Below are positions 6,179-13,144 of a DNA stretch of 13,916 nucleotides, piece after piece. Position 1 is the first letter of the stretch. Each line of letters begins with the position of its first letter. The notes beneath the pieces were generated by a model that did no database searches, was not told where the DNA came from, and saw only the letters and a program-made list of their open reading frames with translations. Source of the stretch: JABDJL01 sp047614505 (GTDB lineage: Bacteria; Pseudomonadota; Gammaproteobacteria; Xanthomonadales; SZUA-36); the NCBI GenBank assembly GCA_047614505.1, contig JBLHGQ010000075.1, forward strand, positions 1-13,916. The letters are read 5' to 3'. The translations under genes and the position numbers were made by a program.

Positions 6179-7348
6179 TTGCCTGTCCTGGAGGTCGCGG
6201 ATATCTTCCGCGACCATGGAGCGGCGTGGCGTGATGCCCGTGGCGGGCATCTGAGCCTCGGCCAGTTGAAAGTGATGTCAGCCATTGAGCGCTGTCGAAG
6301 TGCCGCGCTCGGTGGTCACATGCTGTGCTGTGAAAGCTGTGCACAGGTCCAGATCGCCTATAACTCCTGCCGTAACCGGCACTGTCCGAAGTGCCAGGGC
6401 AGCGCCGCCCGGCGCTGGCTGGAAAACCGCCAGGCTGACCTGTTGCCGGTGGATTACTACCATGTCGTGTTCACGCTGCCCGCACCGATCAGTGACATCG
6501 CTTATCAGAACAAGGCCGTGATCTACAACCTGCTGTTCAAGACTGCGGCCGAGACCTTGCTCACCATCGCTGCCGATCCGAAGCGTCTGGGTGCTCGTCT
6601 GGGCATTACCGCCGTGTTGCATACCTGGGGCTCGGCCCTGACCCACCATCCGCACCTCCATTGCATCGTACCCGGCGGTGGTCTGTCCCTGGATGGTCAA
6701 CGCTGGGTCGCCTGCAAGTCAGGCTTCTTCTTACCGGTGCGGGTGCTCTCGCGACTGTTTAGACGTCTGTTCCTTGAAAAGCTCAGCGCCGCTCATCATG
6801 CCGGTCTACTGCAGTTCTTCGGCCAGCACCAGAACCTCGACGATGCCGGAGACTTTGCCAACTACCTCTCACCACTACGCACCATCGACTGGGTCGTCTA
6901 TGCCAAGCGACCGTTCGCCGGTCCCGAGGCCGTGCTCGCTTACCTGTCTCGCTACACCCATCGGGTGGCAATCGCCAACAGCCGTTTGATCACCTGTGAT
7001 GAACAGGGTGTCACCTTCAAGTGGAAAGACTATCGTGCCAAACAACGTGATCGCCACAAGACCATGACCCTGACCACGGATGAGTTCATTCGGCGTTTTC
7101 TCCTGCATGTCCTTCCCAGTGGCTTCCACCGCATACGCCACTACGGATTGTTTGCCAACCACTGCCGGGTCAGACAGGTGCAACGACTGCGTGAACTCCT
7201 CGGCGACGACAACCTCGCGCCAGCAACAGACGTCGTTGAGAAAAATCTACCGACAGCCACCTACACCTGCCAGGACTGTGGTGCAGTCATGTTCATTATC
7301 GAGACCTTCGAAAAACAAATGCCGCGGGCGCCGCCGGCTTCCTCATGA
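6179..7348 (+). CDS. IS91-family transposase (HUH/Y2 rolling-circle type)
   Basis: A 389-residue transposase that nicks one strand at the origin end and starts rolling-circle transposition. The N-terminal zinc-binding region has C50/C51, C54, C64 and 'NRHCPKCQ' (H68, C69, C72). The metal-binding HUH motif is H159-L-H161 in 'HHPHLHCIVPGGG'. The catalytic tyrosine pair is Y255 and Y259 in 'AYLSRYTHRVA', with the Y-x-x-x-Y spacing of the IS91 Y2 enzymes. A C-terminal CxxC (C364, C367) suggests a second small zinc site. Length is typical. The start is TTG at 6179, 8 nt after the recombinase stop; no ATG fits, and the only purine-rich site is GCGGGG at 6171-6176, very close, so coupling to upstream translation is likely. 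No disruption is visible. The family call is certain; the exact start is less so. Confidence 0.93.
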   Translation: MPVLEVADIFRDHGAAWRDARGGHLSLGQLKVMSAIERCRSAALGGHMLCCESCAQVQIAYNSCRNRHCPKCQGSAARRWLENRQADLLPVDYYHVVFTLPAPISDIAYQNKAVIYNLLFKTAAETLLTIAADPKRLGARLGITAVLHTWGSALTHHPHLHCIVPGGGLSLDGQRWVACKSGFFLPVRVLSRLFRRLFLEKLSAAHHAGLLQFFGQHQNLDDAGDFANYLSPLRTIDWVVYAKRPFAGPEAVLAYLSRYTHRVAIANSRLITCDEQGVTFKWKDYRAKQRDRHKTMTLTTDEFIRRFLLHVLPSGFHRIRHYGLFANHCRVRQVQRLRELLGDDNLAPATDVVEKNLPTATYTCQDCGAVMFIIETFEKQMPRAPPASS

Positions 7349-7742
7349 TCGACTTTTTACTTACAGGGCACCTTTACTGTCGGTTTTGCACCGGCAGCGC
7401 TGGGCTATTGCGCCAAGCAGGAAATACACCAGCAAACAGTCCTCAGCAATCATCAAAACTGACCGACACGCCGAAGGTAACTTGTCGAATCAAGATGCTC
7501 AACTCTAAAAATCACCGTCTCGACCAGACGATACCCAACAGCTACTCTTCAAATCCCCATAGCTCAATGAAAACCACCCGGCACCATCGGCTTCGACCCC
7601 GCGGTTTCCTCCCCTGAGTATTATCTGACGCCTGCCCCAGACACCGAGGTAATCGGCAAGCCTTTGCTCGCTGGCAGGTATCTGATAATCCTTAACAGAA
7701 GCCGAGATCAAAACTGTAAGTTTCCCGCGGTATCCGCAATTC
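7349..7742. other. Spacer holding the right end of the IS91-type element
   Basis: No supported gene: open frames at 7345-7617 and 7505-7711 have unnatural compositions and resemble nothing. The stretch should contain the element's origin end. Visible structures are the palindrome CAGCGCTG (7395-7402), a small hairpin CGTCT-cgacc-AGACG (7516-7530) and the long inverted repeat at 7620-7689. CCGCGG occurs at 7599-7604 and 7726-7731, and also in the palindrome at the left edge (5178-5183), which may be coincidence. Confidence 0.45.
7620..7689. repeat. 17-bp inverted repeat near the right end of the IS91-type element
   Basis: ATTATCTGACGCCTGCC (7620-7636) faces GGCAGGTATCTGATAAT (7673-7689): 14 of 17 positions are complementary. 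Within the 36-nt spacer lies a small inner stem CCGA-ggtaa-TCGG (7644-7656). It is 272 nt past the transposase stop. It could be the structured origin end of the element, a recombinase site, or a transcription end for the oppositely oriented DUF2306 gene. I favour the first, weakly. Confidence 0.5.
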
Positions 7743-8219
7743 CTAACTTACGGACTCCCGTGTACGTAAACCTAGCATTGTGGGAAGGTTCCTGTTGATC
7801 ACTGTTGCGCCAACGAGGACCACTGCAGTTGTGGCAATGCCAACTGACCAGCCGAAATCGAAGTTCAGATACCTCGTGGATGTTTCTGACACTGCTGCTG
7901 CCAGCAGCCCAACGTATGACCAGCTCATCCAGTAAGCGTGCGTGATTTTCCAGTAGCGGGCCGGACTGCGGCGCCAGGCAGCGCTGACTCCAATCAATAC
8001 CGAAACCAAACTAAAAATTGCCGCAACGTGAAAGGGTCCAAAGTGGCCCCATAAGTCATAAATCAAAAGGGCACTGAGATTGACTATCAGCATGCTGGCC
8101 AGATAAAGGCGTCCACACCAACGGTGAAATACCGTACCTTTGTTTCGGAACACGACTATCGCTCCAGTGACCATCGCCAACAAAGCGGTATAAAAATGCC
8201 CATGCCCCAACCAATCCAT
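7743..8219 (-). CDS. DUF2306 family membrane protein
   Basis: A 158-residue membrane protein of unknown function, matching DUF2306 (PF10067). The signs are 'HGHFYTALLAMVTGAIVVF' opening the first membrane helix, then 'KGTVFHRWCGRLYLASML' (the family's H-R-x-x-G-R-x-Y block), 'FGPFHVAAIFSLVSVLIGVSAAWRR', and 'KITHAYWMSWSYVGLLAA' with its conserved His. Four membrane helices are likely, with histidines near the membrane faces that in this family might bind a cofactor or metal (speculative). ATG 8219 has no clear Shine-Dalgarno. It is last in a minus-strand series, 76 nt after the transporter gene, and its stop faces the right end of the IS91-type element. Confidence 0.75.
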   Translation of the reverse strand: MDWLGHGHFYTALLAMVTGAIVVFRNKGTVFHRWCGRLYLASMLIVNLSALLIYDLWGHFGPFHVAAIFSLVSVLIGVSAAWRRSPARYWKITHAYWMSWSYVGLLAAAVSETSTRYLNFDFGWSVGIATTAVVLVGATVINRNLPTMLGLRTRESVS

Positions 8220-8295
8220 GGGAGTAATTTGACATTTCAGACTGTTGCTAACAAGTGTAATTAGTCAGTGATGAAACCTTATTGTGCTCAATGAT

Positions 8296-10017
8296 TTATT
8301 CACGCTTTGGCGTCACAAGACGTTTGAAGAAATCAGATACCGTCAACTGAGATAAATCCCTGAACTCCCCGGCATCGAAAAATGACCCGTCACAACTGGA
8401 ACATGTCTCATACCAGATATGCTTTTGAGTCGGATCTACCTTGCGAATCATGGTGCCGCCACATCGGGGGCAAGGGTAACTGTCCAAAACGTTGTACTTT
8501 TCACCATCGGCTTCATCGCCGGTATCGATCAGCAAGGCGGTTTCCTTGTCTTTAAGTAACTGGACTTCGCCTTCGTCAAACCAGATGCCTTTACAGGTTT
8601 CGCAGCGGTCTATTTCAACGCCATCAACCTCAATTTGTTCCATATCTGCGCGGCATTTCGGGCAACGCATGGCACCTGAAAAAAACATGCCGCTTCCGTC
8701 GCCGGTGGTTCCCATGGTGTATCGGGGCTTTGCTTTTCGGCCGCTTGTTGCGTTCTCACTGGCGTCGTGTCGGTGCAGAAACAACATCACGAGCATGCCG
8801 GCGACAAGCACACTGAGAATCATATAAATATCGGTGTAGCCATTACCTTCAGAAACCATACCGAAAATTTTGGACCCGAGAGAATGGCCAAGGTTGGCAA
8901 CCGACATATAGATGGCAAACTGGGTTGCCGAACAGGTGCGGGAGCAAATGGTCATTGCCAGCGCCAGAACGCAAACCATCACAACCGGTATCATCATTAT
9001 CCAGATAGAAAGCATCACCCGTACATAGGTTGTATCGGTCCAGAGAAACTGCGTTTGTGCAATTAACAGGGCGTGTAGTCCGACCAGTGCAGACGTCAGA
9101 ATCAACATTCGCTTCGCGCCGAAGCGGTCAATTGCCGGGCCTAAAGATAGCGCCACCACCGCACCGACCAGGCCCATCATGGCTACCAGTGAAGACCATT
9201 GAGGTGTTGTAAAGCCGAAAACCTGAATTGCAGCGATTGGCATCAGGGCGCCTCCGAAACCGGAAACGAGCCCTTCGAACAGCATGATCAGCATCACGGT
9301 GATGCTGGCGCGCTTCCACAGAACTTGATTAATGCCTTTGAATACCGACTTGAAAGTACTGCCATCCCGATGTCTGGTTTTTGCTTCACCTTCGGTCCAG
9401 GGTAATTTGCGTTCACCTTTGCGCTCGATCGTGAAAATAAACAAAATCAGAATGATAAAAGCGACCGAGGATGCTGTTATAGCCGTGACCTTCATGCCGT
9501 AATTAGCAATCAGCAAACCGGATGCTGCGGCAGTTGCACTCCAGCCAATTGCCTTTCCAAAACTCATAGATGCGTTTAATCGGCCTTGTTCATTAACCGG
9601 AGTGACATCAATTGACATACCGTCAACAGCAACGTCCTGGGTTGCAGCAAAAATGTTGACCAGAACACCAAGCATCATTAAAAGCCCAATCTGCTCGGCC
9701 GGGTTTTCAATGAGCATGAGAAACAGCAGGGACACTGACAGGCCGGCCTGAGCACCCAGAACCCATGGCCGACGTCTGCCCATCGGCAAGTACTCAAAGC
9801 GATCCATGAAGGGGCCGGTAACCAGCTTGAAAACCCAGGGCAAAATGATGACCGCAAGGTAAGAGGCGATATCCGAGGCACTGACCCCCTGGCTGGCCAG
9901 CCATGCAGGTATCGTAATGGCCATAAGACCCTGCGGTATGCCTTGAGCGAAATACATCATTGCGCCGGTCGCATAACGTGCGCGTGAGCTATCGTTCAGT
10001 ATGAAAGTCGCCGCCAT
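8296..10017 (-). CDS. AmpG-like MFS transporter fused to two C-terminal zinc ribbons
   Basis: 573 residues. Residues 1-415 are a 12-helix major facilitator of the AmpG/PAT type: 'GPFMDRFEYLPMGRRRPWVLGAQ' (69-91) and 'ATQDVAVDGMSIDV' (125-138) match the AmpG motifs 'PLMDRYTPPFFGRRRGWLLATQ' and 'ASQDIVFDAWKTDV'. AmpG imports muropeptides (anhydromuropeptides) for peptidoglycan recycling; the substrate here is unproven. After a linker, two zf-TFIIB-type ribbons follow: C452, C455, C472, C475 with 'GIWFDEGEVQLL', and C516, C519, C539, C542 with 'GSFFDAGEFRDL'. They should bind zinc in the cytoplasm. The frame is continuous across the junction at 415-450, with no stop. An AAGAGA site lies 8 nt before ATG 10017. 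Gaps to the genes on either side are 72 and 76 nt. The fusion is unusual; zf-TFIIB proteins are generally separate small proteins. Confidence 0.85.
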   Translation of the reverse strand: MAATFILNDSSRARYATGAMMYFAQGIPQGLMAITIPAWLASQGVSASDIASYLAVIILPWVFKLVTGPFMDRFEYLPMGRRRPWVLGAQAGLSVSLLFLMLIENPAEQIGLLMMLGVLVNIFAATQDVAVDGMSIDVTPVNEQGRLNASMSFGKAIGWSATAAASGLLIANYGMKVTAITASSVAFIILILFIFTIERKGERKLPWTEGEAKTRHRDGSTFKSVFKGINQVLWKRASITVMLIMLFEGLVSGFGGALMPIAAIQVFGFTTPQWSSLVAMMGLVGAVVALSLGPAIDRFGAKRMLILTSALVGLHALLIAQTQFLWTDTTYVRVMLSIWIMMIPVVMVCVLALAMTICSRTCSATQFAIYMSVANLGHSLGSKIFGMVSEGNGYTDIYMILSVLVAGMLVMLFLHRHDASENATSGRKAKPRYTMGTTGDGSGMFFSGAMRCPKCRADMEQIEVDGVEIDRCETCKGIWFDEGEVQLLKDKETALLIDTGDEADGEKYNVLDSYPCPRCGGTMIRKVDPTQKHIWYETCSSCDGSFFDAGEFRDLSQLTVSDFFKRLVTPKRE

Positions 10018-10089
10018 TTTATTTTCTCTTCTCGATTGAGCGAGAGCAGATAATAGCGAATTTTTATCCGCACGGCATTTGTAGAATTA

Positions 10090-10578
10090 CTAGACCTGCG
10101 TCAGGTTCTTTAGGGCAGTGCCGTCCAGCCTGAATTGAAGCCATTCACCTAGCGGGCGGGCGCCTATGTTTTTGTAAAAGTCGATGGCGGGATCGTTCCA
10201 ATCCAATACAGACCAGTCCAGACGTCCCCAACCACGCTGAATGACCAATGAGGCAAGATGTATCAGCAATGATTTGCCAATGCCCTTGCCACGAAACTCA
10301 GGTCGTACAAACAGGTCTTCCAGGTAGATGCCCGGCAAGCTCAAAAAGGTTGAATAGTTACTAAAGAACAGTGCAAATCCGGTTGGCTGACCATCCCACT
10401 CCGCTATGACAACGTTGGCATAAGGGCGGTCACCAAACAGGGTTTCTTCCAGTTGTGGAATTTTTGCTACGACCTCATGGGCAAGCTTTTCATAATCTGC
10501 GAGTTCATTGATGAACGCGAGGATCAGAGCTGCGTCAGATTTCTGGGCAGGTCGAATTTGTAATTGTGGGGCGGGCAT
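10090..10578 (-). CDS. GNAT N-acetyltransferase, spermidine/diamine acetyltransferase-like
   Basis: A 162-residue GCN5-type acetyltransferase using acetyl-CoA in the cytosol. The acetyl-CoA pyrophosphate loop is R96-G-K-G-I-G101 in 'VRPEFRGKGIGKSLL'. 'FFSNYSTFLSLPGIYLEDLFV' (71-91) and 'RLDWSVLDWNDPAIDFYKNIGA' (119-140) are characteristic of the eukaryotic-type spermidine/spermine or thialysine N-acetyltransferase branch and its bacterial relatives, with Tyr135 in the position of the general acid. A polyamine or lysine-like amine is the likely substrate, but this subfamily is often broad. ATG 10578 has a good AAGGAGA 6 nt upstream. It is 72 nt before the transporter gene, on the same strand. 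Family certain, substrate inferred. Confidence 0.9.
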   Translation of the reverse strand: MPAPQLQIRPAQKSDAALILAFINELADYEKLAHEVVAKIPQLEETLFGDRPYANVVIAEWDGQPTGFALFFSNYSTFLSLPGIYLEDLFVRPEFRGKGIGKSLLIHLASLVIQRGWGRLDWSVLDWNDPAIDFYKNIGARPLGEWLQFRLDGTALKNLTQV

Positions 10579-10655
10579 ATTCTTCTCCTTACAGAAGAAA
10601 AATAGTGCCCGCTTAATTAGTCAGGTGCAATACCGACGGATAAAGACCTCGATAC

Positions 10656-10904
10656 TTAAGCGTAACGATCGTAGCGATCATAACGATCATTTCTGTAACG
10701 CTTTGATGACGGCCGGTCAAAAAGTGCTGCATCGATAATTGACCAGAGGTGAATTACCCAGCCCAGTAATATTAGCCACAACACCCATGTCATTACGAAC
10801 ATGAAACCACCCAACAGTAGTCGACCCTGCAGTAATTGCCCAAAACCGGGTATAAAGAAGCTGGCCAAACCTGCAATGACATTTCCGGCGGATCCGCGAC
10901 CCAT
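10656..10904 (-). CDS. Small membrane protein with DRY-repeat tail
   Basis: An 82-residue protein of no firmly recognised family. 'AGLASFFIPGFGQLLQGRLLLGGFMF' resembles the P-G-x-G-Q-x-x-x-G-R turn between short hydrophobic helices in TM2-like and related small membrane proteins. A second hydrophobic stretch covers residues 34-60. The last 14 residues, RYRNDRYDRYDRYA, form a charged and aromatic repeat tail, probably cytoplasmic. I chose ATG 10904 rather than the upstream 10928 because AGGAG sits 6 nt before it. It is first in a minus-strand series, 77 nt ahead of the GNAT gene. Function unknown. Confidence 0.7.
   Translation of the reverse strand: MGRGSAGNVIAGLASFFIPGFGQLLQGRLLLGGFMFVMTWVLWLILLGWVIHLWSIIDAALFDRPSSKRYRNDRYDRYDRYA
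10663..10689. repeat. Three 9-bp tandem units encoding DRY
   Basis: TAACGATCG, TAGCGATCA, TAACGATCA in direct succession; on the minus strand they encode the repeated Asp-Arg-Tyr at the C-terminus of the small membrane protein. Copy number could vary between strains by slippage, always in frame. Confidence 0.6.
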
Positions 10905-11077
10905 CTCATTCTCCTGAATATGAAACATACTATATAAGATGCATGTTTCGTGCCATATATCAGTAAAAATGTGACAATCGTATCTATTTGAATTTAATCA
11001 AATTAATTGGCTGATCATTTGAAACGCTAACTCGCCGAAGTGGCGAAAAGTACCAAGCATAGGCAAATATAGAGAAA

Positions 11078-11755
11078 CTAGCGCTTGCGACGACCACCGC
11101 CACTGCATTTATAGAACATTTGCACTGGTTCAAGATGAGGATTGGACGGGTCCCATGGAGCTTGCCTTCCGCACAGCGTATGACCGGTAATAGTTCGCAT
11201 AACCACCATCATTGTGCCATCGGGTAACTTCCATTCATCCAATGTTTCGGTTTCGATTGGCGCAAAATGTTTCTCAAAAACCGTCGGATTATATGCCAGC
11301 ACCGGCTCGGCCAGATTGGCCGGCAAGGGCCTGTAGTTGGCAACTCCAAGGGTAAGAACTTCCGGCTCAGCATTAAGCAGATCCGTGTGTTCAAACTGTT
11401 CAATAAGCTCGTTGGTGGTAATTACTACCCGGGCAGGAGTGTTGATTTGCTGAATTGGCGCCTCAGGTGGTTGTGGTGGCTCGTTGCTTTCGGAAATGAC
11501 AGATGCTTCACGCAGGATCTCAAGGGGCTCAGTCGAGGTGTCTTGCAATGGTGGTTGCCTCATCACTGGCGGAATTACGACGATCTCTAATTTAATGACT
11601 TTCGGTGGTTCAGGAGGTTTGGGTTGGCGGAAAGGAATCATAAGTAAGGACAAGTGAAGCGCAACAGCCAGTATGCCAAACAGGAAGAAGCGTAAGTTCT
11701 TTCCTTTTCGTCCAACAATTTGTTTCCGCTGCAAACTTACAAAAATCTGACTCAT
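11078..11755 (-). CDS. Proline-rich TonB-like anchored periplasmic protein
   Basis: 225 residues, no family assigned with confidence. A basic N-terminus (residues 9-22) is followed by one membrane helix (22-41), then a proline-rich stretch 'FRQPKPPEPPKVIKLEIVVIPP' (42-63) and further Pro/Glu-rich sequence to about 105, the layout of TonB and similar periplasm-spanning proteins. The C-terminal part (110-217) is compact, with two cysteines (C195, C217) that could form a disulfide, and a basic tail GGGRRKR. The typical TonB C-terminal domain is not evident, so TonB function should not be assumed. ATG 11755 is preferred over the in-frame TTG at 11764; neither has a strong ribosome site. It is transcribed away from icd, sharing a 132-nt region. 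Confidence 0.65.
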   Translation of the reverse strand: MSQIFVSLQRKQIVGRKGKNLRFFLFGILAVALHLSLLMIPFRQPKPPEPPKVIKLEIVVIPPVMRQPPLQDTSTEPLEILREASVISESNEPPQPPEAPIQQINTPARVVITTNELIEQFEHTDLLNAEPEVLTLGVANYRPLPANLAEPVLAYNPTVFEKHFAPIETETLDEWKLPDGTMMVVMRTITGHTLCGRQAPWDPSNPHLEPVQMFYKCSGGGRRKR

Positions 11756-11842
11756 GGACAGCAATTATCCGGAATACAGCTTAAATTGATGTTAACGGGA
11801 AGTTAGCAGAATTTTCACAGCGCCCTTAACAGTCTTCAACGC

Positions 11843-11848
11843 TATAAT
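11843..11848 (+). promoter_or_regulatory. Probable -10 box of icd
   Basis: A perfect TATAAT 40 nt before the icd ATG, which would give a leader of about 33 nt. No good -35 hexamer stands 16-18 nt upstream and there is no extended TG, so an activator may be involved, or the match may be partly chance. Confidence 0.5.
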
Positions 11849-11887
11849 GGCAGGCCGAAATCACCAACAACGCAGGGCCTAACAATT

Positions 11888-13132
11888 ATGAGTTATCAGC
11901 ATATCCGCATTCCAGAAGGCGGGGACAAAATTACGATCGAAGACAAAAAGCTCAAAGTAAGTAATCAACCAATTCTCGGGATCATAGAAGGTGACGGAAT
12001 TGGTCCCGACATTACCAGAGCAGCTTTGAGAATCTGGGACTCAGCAGTTGAGAAGGCCTACGGTGGTAGTCGAAAAGTGCATTGGGCAGAATTGTACCTG
12101 GGCGAAAAAGCAGCTGGAATTTATGACGGTGATTACTTCCCCGCAGAAACATTGGCGGCAATTCAGGACTTGATTGTGGCCATTAAAGGCCCTTTGACAA
12201 CGCCCGTCGGTGGCGGATTCAGGTCTTTGAACGTGTCCCTGAGACAGGAACTGGACCTCTACGCCTGTGTGCGACCGGTGACATATTTCGATGGTGTGCC
12301 TTCTCCAATGAAGCACCCGGAGGACGTGGATGTGGTCTTGTTCCGTGAAAATACGGAGGATGTTTATGCTGGCATTGAGTATGCATCCGGCACGCCTGAA
12401 AACGAGAAGCTGGCCAAATTTCTACGCGAAGAAATGGGCGCCAAATTCTTTGAGGGCGCTGGTCTGGGTATCAAGCCAATCTCTGCATTTGCTACTAAGC
12501 GTCTTGTTCGCAAGGCCATCCAATTTGCAATTGATCATGGCAGAGAGAGCGTCACCCTGGTGCATAAGGGTAATATCCAGAAGTTTACAGAAGGTGCGTT
12601 CCGCAATTGGGGTTACGAGTTGGCAGCAGAGGAATTTGCTGACCAGACCATAACCGAGGCAGATGTTTGGGAACACCACGGAGGCAAGTGCCCGCAGGGC
12701 AAGGTGATGATCAACGACCGTATCGCTGACATCATGTTCCAGCTAATGCAGTTGCGTCCAGCTGAGTTCACTGTGATTGCCACTTCAAACCTGAATGGTG
12801 ACTATTTGTCAGACTCTATGGCTGCTGAAGTTGGTGGTATGGGCATTGCGCCGGGTGCCAACATGGCAGACCACGTTGCCGTTTTTGAAGCCACTCACGG
12901 CACAGCACCAAAGTACGCCAATCTGGACAAGGTCAACCCGAGTTCACTGATGTTCTCCGGTTGCATGATGTTCGATTACATTGGCTGGGGTGAAGTTTCC
13001 GCGCTAATCGCTCAGGCATTTGAAAAAACCATCGCGCAGAAAATAGTTACATATGATTTCGCCCGCCAGATGGACGGCGCAACTGAAGTGAAAACTTCCG
13101 GTTTCGCTGACGCGCTGATCGCCAACCTTTAG
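11888..13132 (+). CDS. icd: Isocitrate dehydrogenase, NADP-dependent
   Basis: A 414-residue enzyme, nearly collinear with the 416-residue Escherichia coli Icd. It converts isocitrate to 2-oxoglutarate and CO2 in the citric acid cycle, forming NADPH, as a cytosolic homodimer. Substrate residues are in place: Ser113 and Asn115 in 'FRSLNVSLRQ', Arg119, Arg129, Arg153, Tyr160. Ser113 is the residue AceK phosphorylates in E. coli, so the same control at the glyoxylate branch is possible. NADP specificity is indicated by Lys342-Tyr343 (HGTAPKYANLDKVNP) and by Tyr389 and Arg393 (VTYDFARQ), the equivalents of K344, Y345, Y391 and R395. ATG 11888 gives the normal N-terminus; the ribosome site (GCAGGG) is modest. 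The gene is divergent from the TonB-like gene and is followed 12 nt later by the DUF455 gene. Confidence 0.97.
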   Translation: MSYQHIRIPEGGDKITIEDKKLKVSNQPILGIIEGDGIGPDITRAALRIWDSAVEKAYGGSRKVHWAELYLGEKAAGIYDGDYFPAETLAAIQDLIVAIKGPLTTPVGGGFRSLNVSLRQELDLYACVRPVTYFDGVPSPMKHPEDVDVVLFRENTEDVYAGIEYASGTPENEKLAKFLREEMGAKFFEGAGLGIKPISAFATKRLVRKAIQFAIDHGRESVTLVHKGNIQKFTEGAFRNWGYELAAEEFADQTITEADVWEHHGGKCPQGKVMINDRIADIMFQLMQLRPAEFTVIATSNLNGDYLSDSMAAEVGGMGIAPGANMADHVAVFEATHGTAPKYANLDKVNPSSLMFSGCMMFDYIGWGEVSALIAQAFEKTIAQKIVTYDFARQMDGATEVKTSGFADALIANL

Positions 13133-13144
13133 AGCAACATTATT

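Larger units (their letters stand above)
5190..7640 (+). mobile_element. Two-gene IS91-type rolling-circle element with tyrosine recombinase (ends approximate)
   Basis: The unit consists of a tyrosine recombinase (5289-6170) and an IS91-family HUH transposase (6179-7348) on one strand, 8 nt apart, and it is more GC-rich than the flanks. IS91-type elements move by a rolling-circle mechanism from an origin end beyond the transposase stop to a termination end before the first gene, and they make no target duplication, so borders cannot be fixed by repeats. The left end must lie between the last host repeat (5170) and the recombinase leader hairpin (5227). The right end lies between 7349 and 7742; the inverted repeat at 7620-7689 is the likeliest landmark. 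Both genes are full length, so the element may be active. Confidence 0.65.

Noticed and set aside
1283..7640. Composite transposon carrying the amidase between two IS copies
   Set aside because: The two elements belong to unrelated families with different mechanisms, so they cannot act together as ends.
7345..7711. Short frames on both strands after the IS91-type transposase
   Set aside because: Compositions are unlike real proteins, and the region is better explained as the non-coding end of the element.
10663..10689. Start of a CRISPR array or iteron origin
   Set aside because: There are only three contiguous 9-bp units with no spacers, and they lie in frame within a coding sequence.
10905..10928. 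Upstream ATG for the small membrane protein
   Set aside because: AGGAG lies inside this extension and is correctly spaced for the ATG at 10904.
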